From contig NC_133332.1 in assembly GCF_042186555.1 (NCBI RefSeq), forward strand, positions 236,891,015 to 236,955,014: 64,000 bases of DNA, given 5' to 3'. The first letter of the stretch is position 1. Every line of letters starts with the position of its first letter. The notes under the pieces are model-generated. The model had not been told where the DNA came from and did not search any database. It saw only the letters and a list, made by a program, of their open reading frames with translations. The position numbers and the translations under genes are program-made. Positions 10,446 through 21,674 of this stretch are shown here, piece by piece. The DNA comes from Aquarana catesbeiana (taxonomy: Eukaryota; Chordata; Amphibia; Anura; Ranidae).

Positions 10446-13400
10446 TCTCGTGAAAGACTATCCTCTGTTGTGCAGTGTTCCTCAAAAGTTGTTAATGGTT
10501 TATTGAAACATTGTGGATTGGGTATTGACGTGAGGTAGTGTCGCAGTTGGAGGGCAGTCCAAAAGGGCAGCCTAAAGGGACCTGTGTCGCATCTTAGTGT
10601 CTCCAATGAGGGCCATGAACCATTTATCAGAAAGTGTTGTGCCCTCGTGTGATTAGATGTGCATAGTATATCTCCGGCTTGGGGGTCTAATCCGGGAGGG
10701 AACTGCAGGTTACCTATGATGGGGAACAACGGTGAGTCAGGAGTGAATAGCAAGTGTGTGAAACAAGCTTGTGAGCCTATGCGGAGTGTTGTGCCTATTA
10801 GTGGGTGTCTCTTCAGGAGTAGTGGCAGGTGGTCATAGCACCAGATCACTCCCATCAGCAGGACTTGTGTTTGGTCTTGTTCTAGTTGTGTCCATAGCTT
10901 AGATTCTCGATGCTGACATCAATCAATGATTCTCCCTAGATGGATGGCTTGGTAATACTTCCTCACCTCAGGGACTGCTAGGCCCCCATTGAGCTTGGGG
11001 AGGGACAGAAGGATGCGGGGTAAGGGAGGCTTTTTGTTTGCCCAGATAAAGCTGTTAAATTGAGCATGTACCTGTTTGAAGAATGACAGTGGGATTGAGA
11101 TTGGAAGTGTCTGCAGTAGGTACAAAAACTTGGGTAAGATGCACATCTTAATTAAGTTACATCTACCAAACCAAGAGTGGAGGCCTTTATGCCATGCGCC
11201 TATCAGGGTCCGGGTTTTTAACAGTAGTGAAAGTTCAGGTCAAAAGTGTGGGATAAGTCAGCAGGAATAGAGGTACCTAGATACTTCAGGGTGGAAGATG
11301 TCCATTTGAAATTGAAGCTGGATTGAAGTGTGGACATAAGAGTAGTTGGCACTTCGACCCTCATAGCTTACGATTTGTTATAATTGATCTTTAGTTTGGA
11401 TATTGTTCTGTAAGTGTCAAATTCTCGGAGGAGGTTCGGGAGTGAGATAGATGAGTTTGTTAAGGAGAAAAGTAAGTCACCTGCATATGCAGAGACTTTG
11501 TATTGAGTGCCACCTATCTTGAGGCCCTGTATGTCCGGATTCATTCTAACTCTATATAAAAATGGCTCTAGGAATAAGGTGAATAAGAGGGGCGACAATG
11601 AGCAGCCTTGTCTAGTCCCATTCGCTATCTGGAAAGGATTGGAAAGGATGCCATTGGTTTTGACCTGAGCAGTAGGGGTTGAGTAAATTTGGGTGATCCA
11701 TTGAATCATGGTCTCCCCTAGACCGATGTGCCTTAGGACTGCAAACGTATATTGCCAGTGGACGCCGCTGAATGCCTTTTCCGCGTCAGTGTTTACAAAT
11801 ACTGATGGTGTATGAGTCTGGTTGGCTATGTGAATCAGATTCAGTACTTTAGTTGTGCTGTCTCTGGCTTCCCTAGTGGGGATAAAGCCCACTTGGTCTA
11901 GGTGAATTAGATTTTGCTGATGTCGGGCTAGGCGGGTCACCAAGATTTTGGCAAACAGTTTGAGGTCCGTGTTTAGGAGGGAAATGGGTCTGTAACTGCT
12001 ACAGGTTGTCAGGTCTTTACCTTCTTTTAGGATCACAGCAATGTGTGCCATTAAGGAGTCTCTGGAGAAGGTAGCTGTCTGTCCCAGATCATTATAAAAA
12101 GTGATCATATGGGGGCTAAGGATCGGGAGTAGGGTTTTGTAATATTGAAGGGTGTAACCGTCGGGTCCCGGTGCTTTACCTGGTTTAACTGATTGCTAGT
12201 TCCAGTTTCTCTGAAGTGATTGGGGTATCCAGAGCGGCATTGCTATCAGAAGATAGCGTAGGCATCTGAGCGGATGATATGTAGTCATCTATTTGGATGT
12301 GAGAATTGGACGGGGCTGGTATGTTGTACAGGGATTCGTAGTAGTTTCAGAATGTTTTAGTTATTTGGTTCAGTAAACTAACTTTTGATCCAGTTGAGGT
12401 CTTAATTTGAGGAATATAGGTTTGTATTTTAATGTCTCTGACCACTTTGGCTAGAATTTTTCCGCATTTATTTCCAGGTTCCTACATTGTGAGGCGGCAT
12501 CTTTGTAGCGCCACCTTGGCCCTGTAACTAAGGAGGTCATTCATTTGGGTGCGGAGAGAGGCAAATTCCGCCTCCAGTAGAGGGTTGATGGAGTGTTTGT
12601 TTTGCCTCGACCGTATGTAGTTTGGAGAGGAGCAGCTCCAGTTGCGTTTCCCTCTCTCTTTTAATGCAAGCGCTGTGTTTTATGAGTATTCCCCTGATAA
12701 CTGATTTGTGGGCCTCCCATACAATCCCTGGATTGCAATCTGCTGTCGTGTTTGATTGGAAGTAGAATTTTAATTCCCTACTTACCTCCTCTAGGATCTC
12801 TGGTCTTTGTAAAAGGCTTTCGTTTATTCGCCAGAAGCGAGTTCCGTGGGAGGGGATGTTAGAGAATGCGTATGTCAGAAAGATGGGGGCATGGTCGGAC
12901 CATGTCCTAAGGCCAATGGAGGAATTTCGCACTTCATGGAGTTGGCTGTGGGGATTGAGGAAGTAATCTATTCTTGTGTATATTTTATAAGGGGGGAAGT
13001 AGAACGTGTAATCCCTTTCTCCCGCATGTTGAAGGTGCCACACGTCGACTAATTGGGCCTCGTGTAAGGTTTGGGCAATGCGTTTGCAGGAGTTTGTTGG
13101 TACAGAAGAGGAGCCCAATGAGGTGTCTATCGTAGGGGATAGGGGAACATTAAAATCTCCTCCCGAGGATCAGGTGTCCTCCTTGGAAGTCAGAAAGTTT
13201 GGTCGTGCGTCTTAGGAAAGTGTCTTGGTGGTCGTTTGGGGCGTAGATATTCGCTAATGTCAACTGTACATCACCTATGAAGCCTCTAATGAATGCAAAG
13301 CGTCCCTCTACATCCAACATAGACTCCAGAATGGTCCATGGTAGTTTACTGGATAGAAGGATGGAGACCCCTCTAGACTTAGTTTTGTTAGTAGAGTGGT

Positions 13401-13600
13401 GTGTTAGGGGGAAGAATCTGTTCTTGAGGACAGGAAGTCGGTCCTTTTTTAAAGTGAGTTTCCTGAATGCAGGCAATATCTACCTACCTTAGCCTGTTTT
13501 AAGTCATTCATGAACATGAGTCGTTTCTCCAGTGTGTTTAGGCCTTTTGCATTAATTGAGTAGATATTTAGTCCATCCATCATCAACCAGGGTTCAGGCG
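10418..13600 (-). pseudogene. L1-B ORF2 remnant (endonuclease to mid C-terminus)
   Basis: Read right to left. Endonuclease pieces: 'YSINAKGLNTLEKRL' (near 13,560), 'SRGVSILLSSKLPWTILES' (near 13,360), 'YTRIDYFLNP' (near 12,980), 'WSDHAPIF' (near 12,895). RT pieces at 12,108-11,368: 'SYRPISLLNTDLKLFAKIL', 'VNTDAEKAFSGVHWQY', 'GTRQGCSLSPLLF', and a mutated active site, YAGD instead of YADD. C-terminal pieces reach to about 10,425. Many stops and shifts are present. The last 250-300 residues are missing at the junction with PLE #1. It is older and more diverged than L1-A. Confidence 0.88.
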
Positions 13601-13812
13601 GGGGGGGGGGGTTGAAGGAGGGAGGTCAGGCAAGGGGAGCAGGGGAAAGGGGGGTGAAAAAGGGTGCAGGTGTGTAGGTGTTGTGAGTAGTCTATATGGC
13701 GAGGTTCCTCAATAAGACTTCCAATGGTATTGTCACCGCACTGATGTTGACAAGATAGGAGGGGGGAAACAGACAATAGAGAATAAGATATGAAAGGAAA
13801 AAAGGGGGGTGG
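13601..13812 (-). mobile_element. Presumed L1-B sequence upstream of ORF2
   Basis: Continues directly from the start of the L1-B endonuclease on the minus strand. It contains a G11 run (near 13,600) and purine-rich sequence. No ORF1 remnant can be recognised. Confidence 0.4.
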
Positions 13813-14185
13813 CCATAGCTCCCAACTGTCCCTGATTTTGAGGGACTGTCCCTGATTTGGAGCAATGTCCCTCCGTCCCTCATTCCTCCTCATTTGTCCC
13901 TCATTTTGGTCTGATTCATATAGTTGTATATAAAATGCACTTTTTATCTTTTCAAGTGTTTTCCAGTACTAAACCTTTCATCTGATTTCTAAATTGCTGC
14001 ATTTTTCAATTTTAAAAGCCAATATAAAGGAATTATAGTGGTACAAAAAAAGCACTTGTGGATTTAATTGACCTTTTTTTGGTTATTTCCCCTTTAAGGG
14101 GGTGTGGCAGGGGGCGTGTCCTATGCCTACATACGTTTTCTAGTAGGTGTCCCTCATTCCCATCTCAAAATGTTGGGAGGTATGG
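13813..14185. mobile_element. MITE with CCATA..CTCCCAAC ends
   Basis: 373 bp bounded by CCATAGCTCCCAAC on the left and the inverse GTTGGGAGGTATGG on the right, with 'tccctgatttt' and 'tccctcatt' repeated inside. No coding capacity. The target duplication is unclear (GTGG on both sides at best), so the superfamily is not assigned. Confidence 0.7.
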
Positions 14186-14976
14186 GTGGAGAACAAAACA
14201 GAGAAGGACAGTGGGGGGAAGAACAAATAGTAGTAGCAAGTATCAAGCTTGTACTAGCACAACTCATCCAGTGTCGGACTAGAGATGTGCTGACCTATGT
14301 GGGGGAGTGATTGGGTCAAGCTGCGAGGAGACACCCCCAACCCAACCCGTCCACCCCAGCCATTGGAGCTGAAATTTCAGGGTCCATGGCAGTCTCTTTC
14401 GTGGTCCCCAGTCTCCCCGGGCTTCCCACCCCCCCGAACCCCGGGGGGGGTGGCAGGAGGCCAAGGGCAGAGCATGGCCACAGCCATTTCTCGTCAGCCA
14501 CCTGGGAGCTCAGCGTGCAAAAACTAGCCTCGCTGGGGACACTACATGGGAAGTCTATGTCCCTGGAGGGGTGTGTATAGAGCCACCATAAAAGGCGCCA
14601 TACATCCACATCTTGACCACATCCACCCCCTGTATGACCTATCCCTCTGCCAGGGGATCGAGTGCCTGTATATCAATAATTTCCCCCATCTCGTTATGAC
14701 ATCGGTGGGAATCGCAGAGCTAAGTTATTAGAAGAAGGGAATAGTAATAGCCGGCTTACTAAACCTCACGCCATTGTGTATGAGGACATGTTTGCCCCAT
14801 ATTTGGCTTGTAACATTGCTGAGGTGACGGCTGGTCACATAACCATACAATACTGCCCATTCTTCCAATCATATCAACGGAAGGGATGGCAGAACCAGAT
14901 TACTAAAGGGAGGGCACAGACGGGACCTATGTGCTAATCAACATTGAAATATATCTCTGGACATATTTACTCCCTA
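14186..14976. other. Unassigned stretch before gypsy #1 resumes
   Basis: No ORF with recognisable motifs, no terminal repeats and no A tail. By position, between the L1-B remnant and the second copy of the 13-base target repeat, it should be the 5' end of the L1-B insertion. Reading it on either strand gave no ORF1 signature, so it may include another decayed element. Confidence 0.4.
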
Positions 14977-17389
14977 TTATCGGATATTTATTAAGGGATT
15001 CTCTGCTATCATCTCCCCTATTACTCAGTTGACAAAGCAGAATTTTCGGTTCTGTTGGACTCCCAAAGCACAAGCTGCCTTTGCAACTCTAATGCTGTGT
15101 ACACACGACCGGACTTTCCACGGACTGAATCACGTCGGACTTTTCGTCGGACTTCTGTTGAATCGGACTTGTCTACACACAATCACACCAAAGTCCGACG
15201 GATTCGACCATGATGACGTACGACCAGACTAGAATAAGGAAGTTCATAGCCAGTAGCCAATAGCTGCCCTAGCGTTGGTTTTCGTCCGTCGGACTAGCAT
15301 ACAGACGAACGGATTTTTCGACCAGACTCGAGTCCGTCGGAAAGATTTGAAACATATTCTAAATCTAAAGTCCGTCACATCGACAGAAAAGGTCTGCTGC
15401 AGGTCAGATGAAGCCCACACACAGTCGAATTGTCTGACAGATTCGTTCCGTCGGACAAGTTTGGTCAAAAAGTCCGGCCGTGTGTACACAGCATTAAGGG
15501 AATTTTTTTAATCTGCTCCTATCTTCAGTCATCCAGATCCTGATCTGCCTTATTTGCTGGAGGTAGATGCTTCAGAAACAGCAGTGGGGACAGTTGTTTC
15601 TCAACACCAATGTCTCAAGGACTTAATGCATCCAGTAGCCTTCTTCTCCCATAAGCTCTCCCCAGCAGAGAGAAATTACGATGTGGGGGATCGAGAGCTC
15701 CTTGCCATCAAGATGGCGCTTGAAGAATGGAGGTATCTGTTAGAAGGAGCAGCACACCCCATACTCATTTACACGGAGCATAAGAACCTTGAATACCTGA
15801 GGGCAGCCAAACGTCTGAAACCACGTCAAGCACGATGGACATTATTCCTTTCAAGATTCACATTTCACTTCACTTACAGGCCGGGTTCGAAAAACGTCAA
15901 ACCAGATGCACTTTCCTGCATGTTCGATGATCCAAACGAAGCTTCAGTACATCTTGTCTGAAGGTAATTTTTTCACTTTTACAGACTGATCCTATGTCTT
16001 GTATTAAACAAGCTTCGGTGAATGTTTCCTGTCTCCCTGGAGTTACATTGGTACCCAGGGATGCTATGGATGGAAGATAACATTTTTGTACCGGAGAGTA
16101 TTCGAGTAACGGTTTTGAGGCTTTGCCATGACCATCCCCTGGAAGGTCTTTTCTGAATCCACAAACCCTAAATTTGATGCAACGTATGTTTTGGTGGCCT
16201 GACTTGGAGAAGAACTGTCAAGAATACATAAATGCATGTGCCATCTGTACCTGGAGCAAGACTGCTAGAAGCAAAGCCTGGGGTCTGCTCAGACCATTAC
16301 CAGTTCCTGACAGGCCATGGAGAATGATTGCTATGAATTTTATAGTGGAGCTCCCCCCATCAGAAGCATGTTCAGCTATCTTTGTAGTGGTTGACGGCTT
16401 GTCTAAAATGGCCCATTTCTTACCACTAAAGAATACCCCTACTGCTATGGAAACTGCCGGGTCTTCATTAAAGAGATTGTAAGGCTTCATGGGGTCCCAG
16501 CAAAAATAGTTTCGGATAGAGGGGTTCAATTCATTTCTCATTTCTGGAGAGCACTGTGTGAAGTCTTAAAGATTGAACTGTCTATGTCATCTGCTTACCA
16601 TCCTCGGACTAATGGGCAAATGGAAGGGACTAATCAGACGCTCAAGCAATATATCTGGTGCTTCACCACATTCGTACAGGACGATTGGGTGTCATTACTG
16701 CCATTGGAGGAATTCGCTTACAACAATGCCAGTCACTCGGCTACAGGTCAGTCTCCGTTCTTTGCTAACTACGGGTTCCACCCATCATTCTTACCAGACG
16801 TTGTTCCAGAATCCACAGTCCCAGCAGTTCAGAGCCCTGTTGAGTTCCTTAATCGCAATAATAAATTCTTACAAGAAGCAGTAATCAAGGCACAGGTGAT
16901 TAACAAAAGGACTTTTGACAAAAGGCGGAGAGGGAAATTGATTCTCCAACCAGGCAATCAAGTATGGCTGTCTACAACTAACCTTAGATTGGCTTGTCCT
17001 TCGACGAAGCTTGCACCCAAGTTTGTTGCACCATTTCCGGTAAAGAGGAAACTAAATGAGGTGTCATATCAATTGTCCCTACCGGATTTGCTCAGGATCC
17101 ATCCAGTATTTCACGTTTCCTTATTGAAACCCACAGTGCCAGATCCCTTCCTAGACACAGGGTCGGGGCCACCTGAACCCATAATTATTGATGGTGATGA
17201 GGAAAATGAGGTGAAGGCTATCGTGGATTGCAGGAAAAGAAGGAACCAGCTTCAATATTTATATTTATATTCAAGTGGAAAGGGTATGGCCCAGAAGAAA
17301 ATTCTTGGGAACCGGAACAGAATGTTCATGCCAAGGAGGTGATCCATGCCTTCTTTCGCAGCCACCTGCAGAAGAGAGGTTGCCCATAA
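14977..17389 (+). pseudogene. Ty3/Gypsy #1 pol, RNase H to integrase plus chromodomain
   Basis: Second half of the gene begun at 766. It resumes in the RT thumb ('FIKGFSAIISP', 14,988), is cut by a MITE (15,093-15,493), then gives RNase H ('LEVDASETAVGTVVSQ' near 15,555, 'RELLAIKMALEEWRYLLEG', 'TEHKNLEYL'). The integrase HHCC region is damaged; 'RPWRMIAMNFIVELPPS' and 'VVVDGLSKMAHFLPL' (16,310-16,430) mark the core, and 'AYHPRTNGQMEGTNQTLKQY' (16,594) its third acidic region. The C-terminal 'LAPKFVAPF' and 'IHPVFHVSLLKP' match the chromovirus integrase tail. A chromodomain follows (17,210-17,330, in shifted frames), ending at TAA 17,387-17,389. Frameshifts occur near 15,960, 16,480 and 17,265. 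Confidence 0.88.
15093..15493. mobile_element. Harbinger-like MITE in gypsy #1
   Basis: About 400 bp with inverted ends TGCTGTGTACACACG(A/G)CCGG and its complement, flanked by TAA (15,090-15,092) and TTA (15,494-15,496). It cuts the gypsy frame between 'AAFATL' and the next codons, and the frame rejoins if three bases are counted as duplicated. It contains many 'gtcggac' motifs. Its ends match those of the 6.3-kb element at 38,605-44,899, which carries a Harbinger transposase remnant, so that element type is the likely source of its transposase. Confidence 0.8.
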
Positions 17390-17400
17390 GGAGGGGGCAA
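17390..17400 (+). promoter_or_regulatory. Polypurine tract of gypsy #1
   Basis: GGAGGGGGCAA lies directly between the pol stop codon and the first bases of the LTR (TGTCAGG), where plus-strand priming occurs in Ty3/Gypsy elements. Confidence 0.75.
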
Positions 17401-19403
17401 TGTCAGGAACGTGCTGGTCAGAATACTGCAGTTACCCATAGACCCACAGAAGTACGCAGGTGCAGACCTACTGGTACCCATCCAGCTGTGCATAGATGTG
17501 CGTCAGTGTGCACGCGCGTACGCAGAAGCACTTGCACATGATCGAGAACAGATTTGCGCATGTTAGCCGATTACATTGGTGCCCAGTGGCCTATATAAGT
17601 GCAGTAGTGTCAGGGCTTGGCTCAGCCCTTCCTTCTCTGAGCTGGCCACTCAGCTGTTGGCTAATTGCCAACTTCTATCTCTCCACAGATACTCAGCTGT
17701 TGATGATATCCTGCTCGTCAGTCCTGCCTACTTAAGCCGTCCAGCTCAGAGGATCTCTGCCTTCGCCTTGGTCAACATCACAGAAACTATCTCCTGCGAT
17801 CCTGTTCAAGACTTGCTTTGCTGACATCCCTTCTGGCACCAGATCCTGCTTGCTGTTCCACTACATTGATCCCTGACTTCTGGCTTGGCTGACTATCCGT
17901 TCCAGTTACTGAACTTTGGCTATGTTTTGACTATGTTTGTTCTTTTTACATTTATTAACCCGCTTGCAGACCAGCCACCGCAGTTTCACTGCGGCAGGTT
18001 GGCTTCGCTGCGCGAAGTTACGTTATTGTACGTGATCTTGTGAGGCCTGGATAGCAAGCGCGCATGCCAGCCGCGAGCTCCGTGAGTCCAACCGCTGGTT
18101 GTGCGGACTCGATGTCCGCAGGGATACCTGCGATCGTCTCACGGAGAGGAAGAACAGGGAAATGCTAATGTAAACAAGCATTTCCCCGTTCTGCCCAGTG
18201 ACACTGACCACAGCTTCCTGTGATTGGGACCAGTGATCAGTGTTGTGTCACATGTAGCCCCCCCCACACAGTTAGAATCACTCCCTAGGACACATTTAAC
18301 CCCTGCAGCACCACAAGTGTCCGATGTGTCCGCCATAATGTTGCGGTCATGATAAAAATCGCTGATCGCCGCCAATACTAGTTAAAAAAAAGATCAATAA
18401 AAATGCCATAAATATATCCCCTATTTTGTAGACGCTATAACTTTTAGGCAAACCAATCAATATACGCTTATTTTTAAAAAAATTTTTGTTACCAAAAATA
18501 TGTAGAAGAATACGTATTGGCCTAAACTGAGGAAAAAAATGTTTTATTATATATTTTTTGGGGATATTTATTATAGCAAAAAGTAAAAAATGTGTTTTTT
18601 TTTTTTCAAAATTGTTGCTTTTTTTTGTTTATAGCGCAAACAGTAAAAACCTCAGAGGCGATCAAATACAACCTAAAGAAAGCTCTATTTGTGGGGGAAA
18701 AATGTCAATTTTGTTTGGGAGCTACGTCGCACGACTGCGCAATTGTCAGTTAAAGCGTCGCAGTGCCGAATCGCAAAAAGTGCTCTGGTCTTTGGCCAGC
18801 CAAATGCTCCGGGGCTGAAGTGGTTAAACAAGTGTGATTTAACTGTACTTCTGTCTCCGCCTGATTTCATGGTTTCTGACAAGTAGCTGCACTAGTCCTT
18901 TGCTGTTTGAGCTGCAGCTACTCCTGTGTTCCTTGCATCTGTTCCAGTTGATTTCTGTGTTTGACCCGGCTTGCCCCTGACTTCGCTTGATCGCTACCTA
19001 CCTTGACCATAGCTTGTTCTGGACTTTGCTCTGCCTTCTGATATCTGCCTGATCCTGTGTTGCTGAACCCTGCCTGTCTCCTGACGACCCTTTGCCTGCT
19101 GTCTATGCCTGCATCTGCCCGTTTGTTACCGACCTGGCTTGTCCGACCACACATCCAGTCGCTACTGCTGCTGTCGCTATCTGCCAACCCAAGGTCTGCT
19201 GTCTGCTGTCTTCAGTTCCAGTTTACCATCCAACTCTTGTGAACAAATCTACCACTCACCTCTTCATCCAGCGGAGAGATCACACGGGCACCTGTACCTC
19301 ACCGCACTCCTGCGTTCACTGTCGCAACATCAGTGGTTCTCATGTCCGGGCTGTACGAGAGGCCTCCTTCTGGACGTCAGGCTCAGCCATGAAGTACATG
19401 ACA
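17401..19403 (+). repeat. 3' LTR of gypsy #1
   Basis: Starts TGTCAGGAAC after the polypurine tract and ends about ATGACA (19,403), where LINE sequence begins. Without the 865-bp TTAA-flanked insertion (17,959-18,823) the LTR is about 1.1 kb. 'cctatataagtgcag' near 17,590 is a plausible TATA box. The rest is the C+T-rich 'cctgcct/ctgatcctg' sequence common in frog and fish Sushi-type LTRs. The partner 5' LTR is not in the window, so the exact end is an estimate. Confidence 0.75.
17959..18823 (-). mobile_element. TTAA-flanked repeat T1
   Basis: 865 bp flanked by TTAA (17,955-17,958 and 18,824-18,827). The right end is GAAGTGG, the complement of the CCACTTC start of the other copies. It shares with T2 (20,345-21,318), in reverse orientation, the blocks 'agagctttcttttggtggta' and 'gcgcaattgtcagttaaagcg'. 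Non-coding. The TTAA target fits Kolobok- or piggyBac-like mobilisation, but no transposase is present. Confidence 0.75.
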
Positions 19404-19911
19404 CAGTGACCATAACCTGATTTAATTTAATGTTATAAGAAAACTAAAAACTAAAAGAGTGGACTTTAAAGGCACACAGGTAGACTGTCTAAAAATGGTT
19501 AGATTGGTTTATTGAGTACACAATTAATTAAATTAAAACAGTTATTACATATAAATAAAAAAGATTCATGAAGTTGATATTCAATACCTCACACAAAGAC
19601 TCTGACACCACTTAATACTGGTAGTGTAGACCAGTATTCATGTGATTGTAGAGTCTGTATGGATATTTATTAGAAAAACAGACTGGCGGCTCAGAGGTTA
19701 ACACTTCAAGAATTGTAGAGCCAAGCTGCGTGGAATAAATTTGTCTCTTGATAGCCGATCAGCGTGTTGATTGGCTATCAAAAGACAAATTTATTCCACA
19801 CATTTGCGCATGGCCAATGTGGTGCCCATATTTAAAAAGGGATCAAAGTCTTTACCAAGTAACTATAGACCTGTTAGTTTAACTTCTATAGTCGGGAAGA
19901 TACTGGAGAGT
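19404..19911 (+). pseudogene. CR1/L2-type LINE, 5' piece
   Basis: The piece at 19,406-19,500 reads as the end of an APE-type endonuclease ('SDHNLI' motif, then Lys-rich sequence). The piece at 19,815-19,911 reads as the first RT block ('VVPIFKKGSKSLPSNYRPVS' in one frame). Between them lie AT-rich sequence and a hairpin insertion (19,730-19,799). It continues at 26,237. Confidence 0.7.
19730..19799. repeat. Near-perfect 70-bp hairpin in the LINE
   Basis: Arms of 27 bases (19,730-19,756 and 19,773-19,799) start GTGGAATAAATTTGTCT and are complementary except for one position, with a 16-base loop 'gatcagcgtgttgatt'. It lies just upstream of the RT block and looks like a tiny palindromic insertion. 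Confidence 0.85.
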
Positions 19912-19915
19912 TTAA

Positions 19916-20340
19916 AGGGTTTGTAAACCCTCTTGTTTTTTTCACCTTAATGCATCCTATGCATTAAGGTGGAAAAACACCTGGCAGTGACCGGCCCTCC
20001 AGCCCCCCCATTTAATTACCTGAGCCCTGGAATTTCACCCGGCGGAGATGCGCTCTTCCTCTGCCCAGGGTTCTTGGCTCTTGATTGGATAGATTGATAG
20101 CAGTGCAGCCATTGGCTCCCACTGCTCTCAATCAAATCCAATGACGTGGGCGCCGGGGGCTGTGTCGAGCCCGGAATTCATGTCTATGGATGCAAATGCT
20201 AGAGCGCCGCGAGGGCCGCCGAGGGACCCCAGAAGAGGATGTTCGGGGCCACTCTGTGCAAAACGAGCTGCACAGTGGAGGTAAGTATGATATGTTTGTT
20301 ATTTAAAAAAAAAACAAAAAAACAAGCCTTTACAATCACT
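19916..20340. mobile_element. TTAA-flanked MITE
   Basis: 425 bp with ends AGGGTTTGTAAA and (inverse) TTTACAATCACT, flanked by TTAA at 19,912-19,915 and 20,341-20,344; the second TTAA is shared with the adjacent element T2. Contains the short palindrome 'cttaatgcatcctatgcattaag'. Non-coding. Confidence 0.7.
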
Positions 20341-20344
20341 TTAA

Positions 20345-21318
20345 CCACTTCAATACCAGGCACTTATACACCTCTCTGCCAAAGCCAATTTTCAGCTTTC
20401 AGCGCTGTCGCAAATTGAATGACAATTGCGCGGTCATGCTACACTGTACCCAAACTAATTTTTTGTCTTTTTGTTCCCACAAATAGAGCTTTCTTTTGGT
20501 GGTATTTAATCACCTCTGCGATTTTTATTTTTTGCGCAACAAATAAAAAAAGACCGAAAATTTTGAAAAAAAAAACGTTTTTCTTTGTTTCTGTTAAAAT
20601 TTTTTGTAAATAAGTAAGTTTTCTTCTTTAATGATGGGCACTGATATGGCTGCTCTGATGGGCACTGATAAGATGGCACTGATAGGTGGCACTGGTATGC
20701 GGCACTGATAGGTGGCACTGGTATGAGGCACTGATGGGTATTCATAGGCGGAACTGATGGGCACTCATAGGTGGCACTGATGGGTACTTATGGGTGGCAC
20801 TGATAGGTGGCACAGATGGGCACTGATAGGTGGGAACTGATGGGCATGGATGGGCACTGATAGGTGGCACTGATGGACACTGATGGGTGGCATTCCTGGA
20901 CATCACTCATTTTTATTGTGCCATAGATGTGCCAGTCAGTGCCCATTTGTGGGCACTGATTGGTATATGTTGATCATTCATTATCACATGTGGATGGCCA
21001 TGGGGGATGTACCTGGCCATCCACATGTTAGGAGCTTCTCTGGTGGTTCTAGCGGCTTCCCTGGTGGTTTAGTGTGGGCATCCGAGGGGGGGCTGCGCTG
21101 ATAAACAATCAGCGCAGACCCCCCCTGTCAGGAGCCGATCGGCTCTCCTCTACTCACGTCTGTCAGACGTGAGTGAGGAAAAGCCGATCACCGGCTTTTC
21201 CTGTTTACATTGTGATCAGTGCGGTGGCTGTTATCCTGCAGGGCATTATATGACACCCAGTCAGGATAACTGAACCACCGCCCAGCCGTCATTCTGCTAT
21301 AGGCCAAGCGGGAAGTGG
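20345..21318 (+). mobile_element. TTAA-flanked repeat T2 with minisatellite
   Basis: 974 bp from CCACTTCAATACC to GGGAAGTGG, flanked by TTAA (20,341-20,344; 21,319-21,322). Its core is an irregular minisatellite (20,632-20,890) of 'gggcactgat(a)ggtggcactgat' units. A second inverted motif, 'gggggctgcgctgataaacaatcagcgcagaccccccc', lies at 21,087-21,124. Small Cys/Thr/Pro ORFs on either strand are products of the minisatellite. Confidence 0.8.
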
Positions 21319-21384
21319 TTAATAAAAAAATCACATAGAAAAGTTCTTGCTGGAAAAAAATATTTTAAGCAACAGATTCATTTA

Positions 21385-21674
21385 TTTATTTCAGGTACTT
21401 TTTATAGCGCTGTCAATTTACACAGCGCTTTACATATACATTGTACATTTACATCAGTCCCTACCCTCAAGGAGCTTACAATCTAAGGTCCCTAACTCAC
21501 ATTCATACATACTAGGGACACTTTAGTCAGGATCCACGTAACCTACCAGCATGTCTTTGAAGTGTGGGAGGAAACCCACGCAGGCACAGGGAGAACATGC
21601 AAATTCCAGGCAGGTAGTGTCGTGGTTGGGATTCGAACCAGTGACCCTTCTTACTGCTAGGCGAGAGTGCTACC
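21385..21674 (-). mobile_element. tRNA-related SINE, main part
   Basis: On the minus strand the head carries a box-B-like GGTTCGAATCCC (near 21,635), then the conserved 'gtgggtttcctcccacac' part (near 21,570-21,600) and the 'ttagattgtaagctccttgag' tail (near 21,470-21,490), ending in AAATAAATAAATG. The head is cut by LTR element A; the missing first bases (ccactacagcac on the plus strand) are at 26,225-26,236. Not a functional tRNA gene. Confidence 0.75.
21670..21674. repeat. Target-site duplication of LTR element A, left
   Basis: CTACC, repeated at 26,220-26,224 directly after the other LTR. Confidence 0.9.

Noticed and set aside
21600..21674. Functional tRNA gene on the minus strand
   Set aside because: Only a box-B-like motif is present; the rest is SINE sequence, and the head is cut by a retroelement.
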